NCBI GenBank assembly: GCA_948441955.1
Contig: CAOJQZ010000055.1
Span: 1 to 16,065 of the forward strand
Direction of reading: 5' to 3'
DNA: 16,065 bases
Origin: an uncultured Lachnospiraceae bacterium
GTDB lineage: Bacteria; Bacillota; Clostridia; Lachnospirales; Lachnospiraceae
Below, piece after piece: positions 15,101 to 16,065 of the stretch. Each line of letters begins with the position of its first letter. Position 1 is the stretch's first letter. The translations under genes and the position numbers were made by a program. The notes beneath the pieces were generated by a model. The model made no database searches. It had not been told where the DNA came from and saw only the letters and a program-made list of their open reading frames with translations.

Positions 15101-16065
15101 ACATATTAAAGCAGTCAATGGACAGACAGTTACTGTAGCTGGAAATCCGGTCCCAACCCGCGAGGATTATATTTTTGCCGGATGGGAATATGCCGGAACG
15201 AACTATTCAGGCGGAGACACATTTGAGATGCCCCCAAATGACATTGTGTTCAAGGCAAAATGGATTCAGGCAAGTAAAGTTATTAACTATATAGTCAATG
15301 ATGAAAATATGGGTACGGTAACGAATCCAAGGGATATTATTAAATCCGATACTACAAGTGTACAGGGTTCCGTAGCAAATGCGAAACCGGGTTATCGTTT
15401 TGCCGGATGGTATGAGAACGGTCAATTAGTTACAGAAGAAAAGGTTTTTGTGCCAGTAGGACAACAGATAAAAGCAGTAACGTATGAAGCAAGATTTGAA
15501 GCAAGTGTTTATACGATTACTGCGCAGGTAATAAATGGAAGTATTTCTCCAAATGGAATGCAGACAGTGTATTATGGGAATTCGCTTAAACTGACATATA
15601 ATGCAGCCCCGGGCTATGTGTTAGAAAGTGTAGTGGTGGATGGCAGAGATGCTTCTATCAATAAGGATTCCTATACATTTGTTAATGTAACGGATAACCA
15701 CATAATCACGGTAACTTACAAAAGAGATACAAGCGGATTTAGTATTATCGACATAGACAAAGAATACGATGGAAATAAGGCTGGAATTACTTCTGCAGGG
15801 ACATTACTTGAAGGAGAAAAATGGCAGTATTCAGAAAACGGAGAAGAATGGCAGGATAGTAATTTTGAGTATGTAGACGTGACTGCTCGTGGTTCAGATG
15901 AAAAGGGCAGGCCAGTTTATGCAAGAGTTATCTCAGGTGATACAGTTATATGGAATAATGATGGCGCTCCGGCTTATGTCAGGATCACGCCGAAGTCTGT
16001 AATCGTAACGGCAAATGCAGAAGAGAAGATGTATGGGCGTCCGGATCCGATATTTACAGCAAATG
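12126..16065 (+). CDS. Large secreted multidomain adhesin (Big_2, InlB-type, YDG/MBG repeats), 3' end outside window
   Basis: The frame is open from the ATG at 12126 to the window edge (1313 complete codons). Residues 1-33 are a signal peptide (MKKNFKRWTALLLAVLMVLS and on). An acidic low-complexity region follows (about 34-133), then a beta domain (137-230) and a Glu/Thr-rich linker (230-275). Next come one divergent and four clear Big_2 Ig-like domains (about 303-388, 387-477, 479-560, 564-646, 647-733) and a ~240-residue domain I cannot name (735-973). Three Listeria-Bacteroides/InlB-like repeats (975-1048, 1052-1127, 1129-1199; signature YDANGG and FAGW) precede a YDG-type domain (1204-1285) and the start of an MBG domain (YGRPDPIFTAN at the edge). 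These modules are typical of long surface stalks. A cell-wall anchor would lie beyond the window. It is divergent from the pilus operon. Confidence 0.9.
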   Translation, partial: MKKNFKRWTALLLAVLMVLSTCLYSADSFLWAADGETESFDATVERGAVVENTADTDAGTIQVEDPGPVTETQEIVIPEQADQLEAEANTAQPEADTEPVQEEAEDVPSEAADTPADVSLGQTVEVTPSENVENTYNVTFYRPAVEGGTLRVWTEGSEKKDVAYIDGRYTEEVKEGTTLYFEIKCTGNYFVDQIMDQNGAAVGAESINGNISTYKMAINGNMEITILYREVPKEDASEETTEETAEDVTENEEKDETSEKEAAEDNNYENDKNNLSEAMDKASQIFDNMKSSPSLLAITDGSGNTKEVTIAIGETITLEDSEGANALGSNTWESDNTEAVSVVKNSNNGKEASVIGLAEGEAIITHSWKGFMGWGGGSNTFKVIVKDVKVSNISIIDTESGNPVDSLSMNTYEEASLTAVILPENATNKEVAWSSSDLEIVTVENGKVTARKAGSAMITAAAKDGSGTSVSIAVEVTDVAVESIHITSDSGSRTVNVNGTLLLKAEVLPENATDQSVEWISDDNNIATVNENGLVTGISEGTVTIRAKHDETEDTIQLIVQRNEMTGFDVLADKTRVVVGNTVKVSAIIQPEGYPNRSVTWTSSDETIAAVDSNGIVTTTGTGMVTIKGIANDNQSFFDEVIIQVEDVKAEKVTIIGNDKTFLIAGVGELDLKAAVEPENAKDKEIEWSTSDETIATVDRNGHVVAVGQGKVIIRAENPSSGAYDEVAITVYDSAPLDLDIQVWVTNQYQKSNVGIHVPADGTPIDPHSAMSEIFTNGDKSYKFTGIIRYSELIGDQPVWSDLQTKDIVKKLRYNTKLRYVEYTTVNNPGENDWKRVEQNNNGKLCAFYEFLRGATNDGSDVNIVIGDWPYGDNEGSGHDNHTIQVKVINDDTGNEIYDSGVMRYDNNSNGYYGKIKLGCDTSRYEVDYATIQDSNGTLERIDADEISPEGISVLFQSGKKNRYVIVAHIKAKEFHVSYDANGGTGNVPETEHIKAVNGQTVTVAGNPVPTREDYIFAGWEYAGTNYSGGDTFEMPPNDIVFKAKWIQASKVINYIVNDENMGTVTNPRDIIKSDTTSVQGSVANAKPGYRFAGWYENGQLVTEEKVFVPVGQQIKAVTYEARFEASVYTITAQVINGSISPNGMQTVYYGNSLKLTYNAAPGYVLESVVVDGRDASINKDSYTFVNVTDNHIITVTYKRDTSGFSIIDIDKEYDGNKAGITSAGTLLEGEKWQYSENGEEWQDSNFEYVDVTARGSDEKGRPVYARVISGDTVIWNNDGAPAYVRITPKSVIVTANAEEKMYGRPDPIFTAN
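13284..14325 (+). repeat. Tandem Big_2-coding repeats in the adhesin
   Basis: Four domain-length repeats of about 85-90 codons share the pattern PENA(T/K)...W-S-S/T-D...V...G-x-V-T...G-x-x-x-I. At DNA level the closest pair is 13935-13963 and 14196-14224, identical at 26 of 29 bases (TCAGATGAAACGATTGCA against TCGGATGAAACGATTGCA). This implies recent duplication or recombination among units, so unit number may vary between strains. Confidence 0.7.

Noticed and set aside
14754..15425. Minus-strand frames within the adhesin
   Set aside because: Shadows of the continuous plus-strand frame, with no RBS or recognisable domain.
1..16065. CRISPR array, insertion sequence or transposase
   Set aside because: No regularly spaced direct repeats outside protein repeat domains and no transposase-like frame were seen.

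Overview
The window looks like a chromosomal segment of a low-to-mid GC Firmicute, most likely a gut Lachnospiraceae/Clostridia. The support is strong AGGAGG-type ribosome binding sites, an AzlC/AzlD pair, a CoA-disulfide reductase/rhodanese operon, a clostridial-style type IV pilus locus and a very large Big_2/YDG/MBG surface protein. Genus was not determined.

Layout from left to right. (1) Bases 12-53 are the 3' part of a tRNA-Arg(CCU) gene, from the anticodon loop to the discriminator base, joined to unrelated sequence on the 5' side. This is what the distal attachment site of a tRNA-targeting integrative element looks like, so an element probably lies just left of the window. (2) A Crp/Fnr-family regulator (+) converges on a two-gene minus-strand operon for sulfane-sulfur/thiol handling: a single-domain rhodanese followed by a CoA-disulfide reductase fused to a rhodanese. 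A 15-bp palindrome (TGTGAT-GTT-ATCACA) sits about 41 bp upstream of the predicted start of that operon, the position expected for a class II Crp/Fnr activator. (3) azlC-azlD (branched-chain amino acid export, -) is followed by a divergent signal peptidase I gene (+). (4) From 11839 down to 4875 runs one tightly packed minus-strand operon: a membrane GGDEF-like protein with a degenerate active site, an ECF-type sigma factor, a membrane protein in the anti-sigma position, a transglutaminase-like lipoprotein, a PilC/GspF platform protein, four small single-membrane-segment pilin or pseudopilin-like proteins, and a PilT-type ATPase. (5) Divergent from it, starting at 12126 and running off the right edge, is a secreted multidomain adhesin of more than 1313 residues.

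The most striking point is the sigma factor. Its region-2 half and region-4 half lie in the same reading frame and are separated only by one in-frame TAA and nine sense codons. The second half has no recognisable ribosome binding site. It is therefore either a fresh nonsense mutation silencing the pilus regulator, a sequence error, or a two-polypeptide sigma factor.

How the parts may work together (inference): the GGDEF-like protein, sigma factor and membrane partner would control a minimal type IV pilus-like machine that carries a PilT-like ATPase but no visible PilB, prepilin peptidase or secretin. The transglutaminase lipoprotein and the divergent adhesin point to a cell-surface adhesion or assembly role. 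No CRISPR array, rRNA, insertion sequence or riboswitch was recognised.
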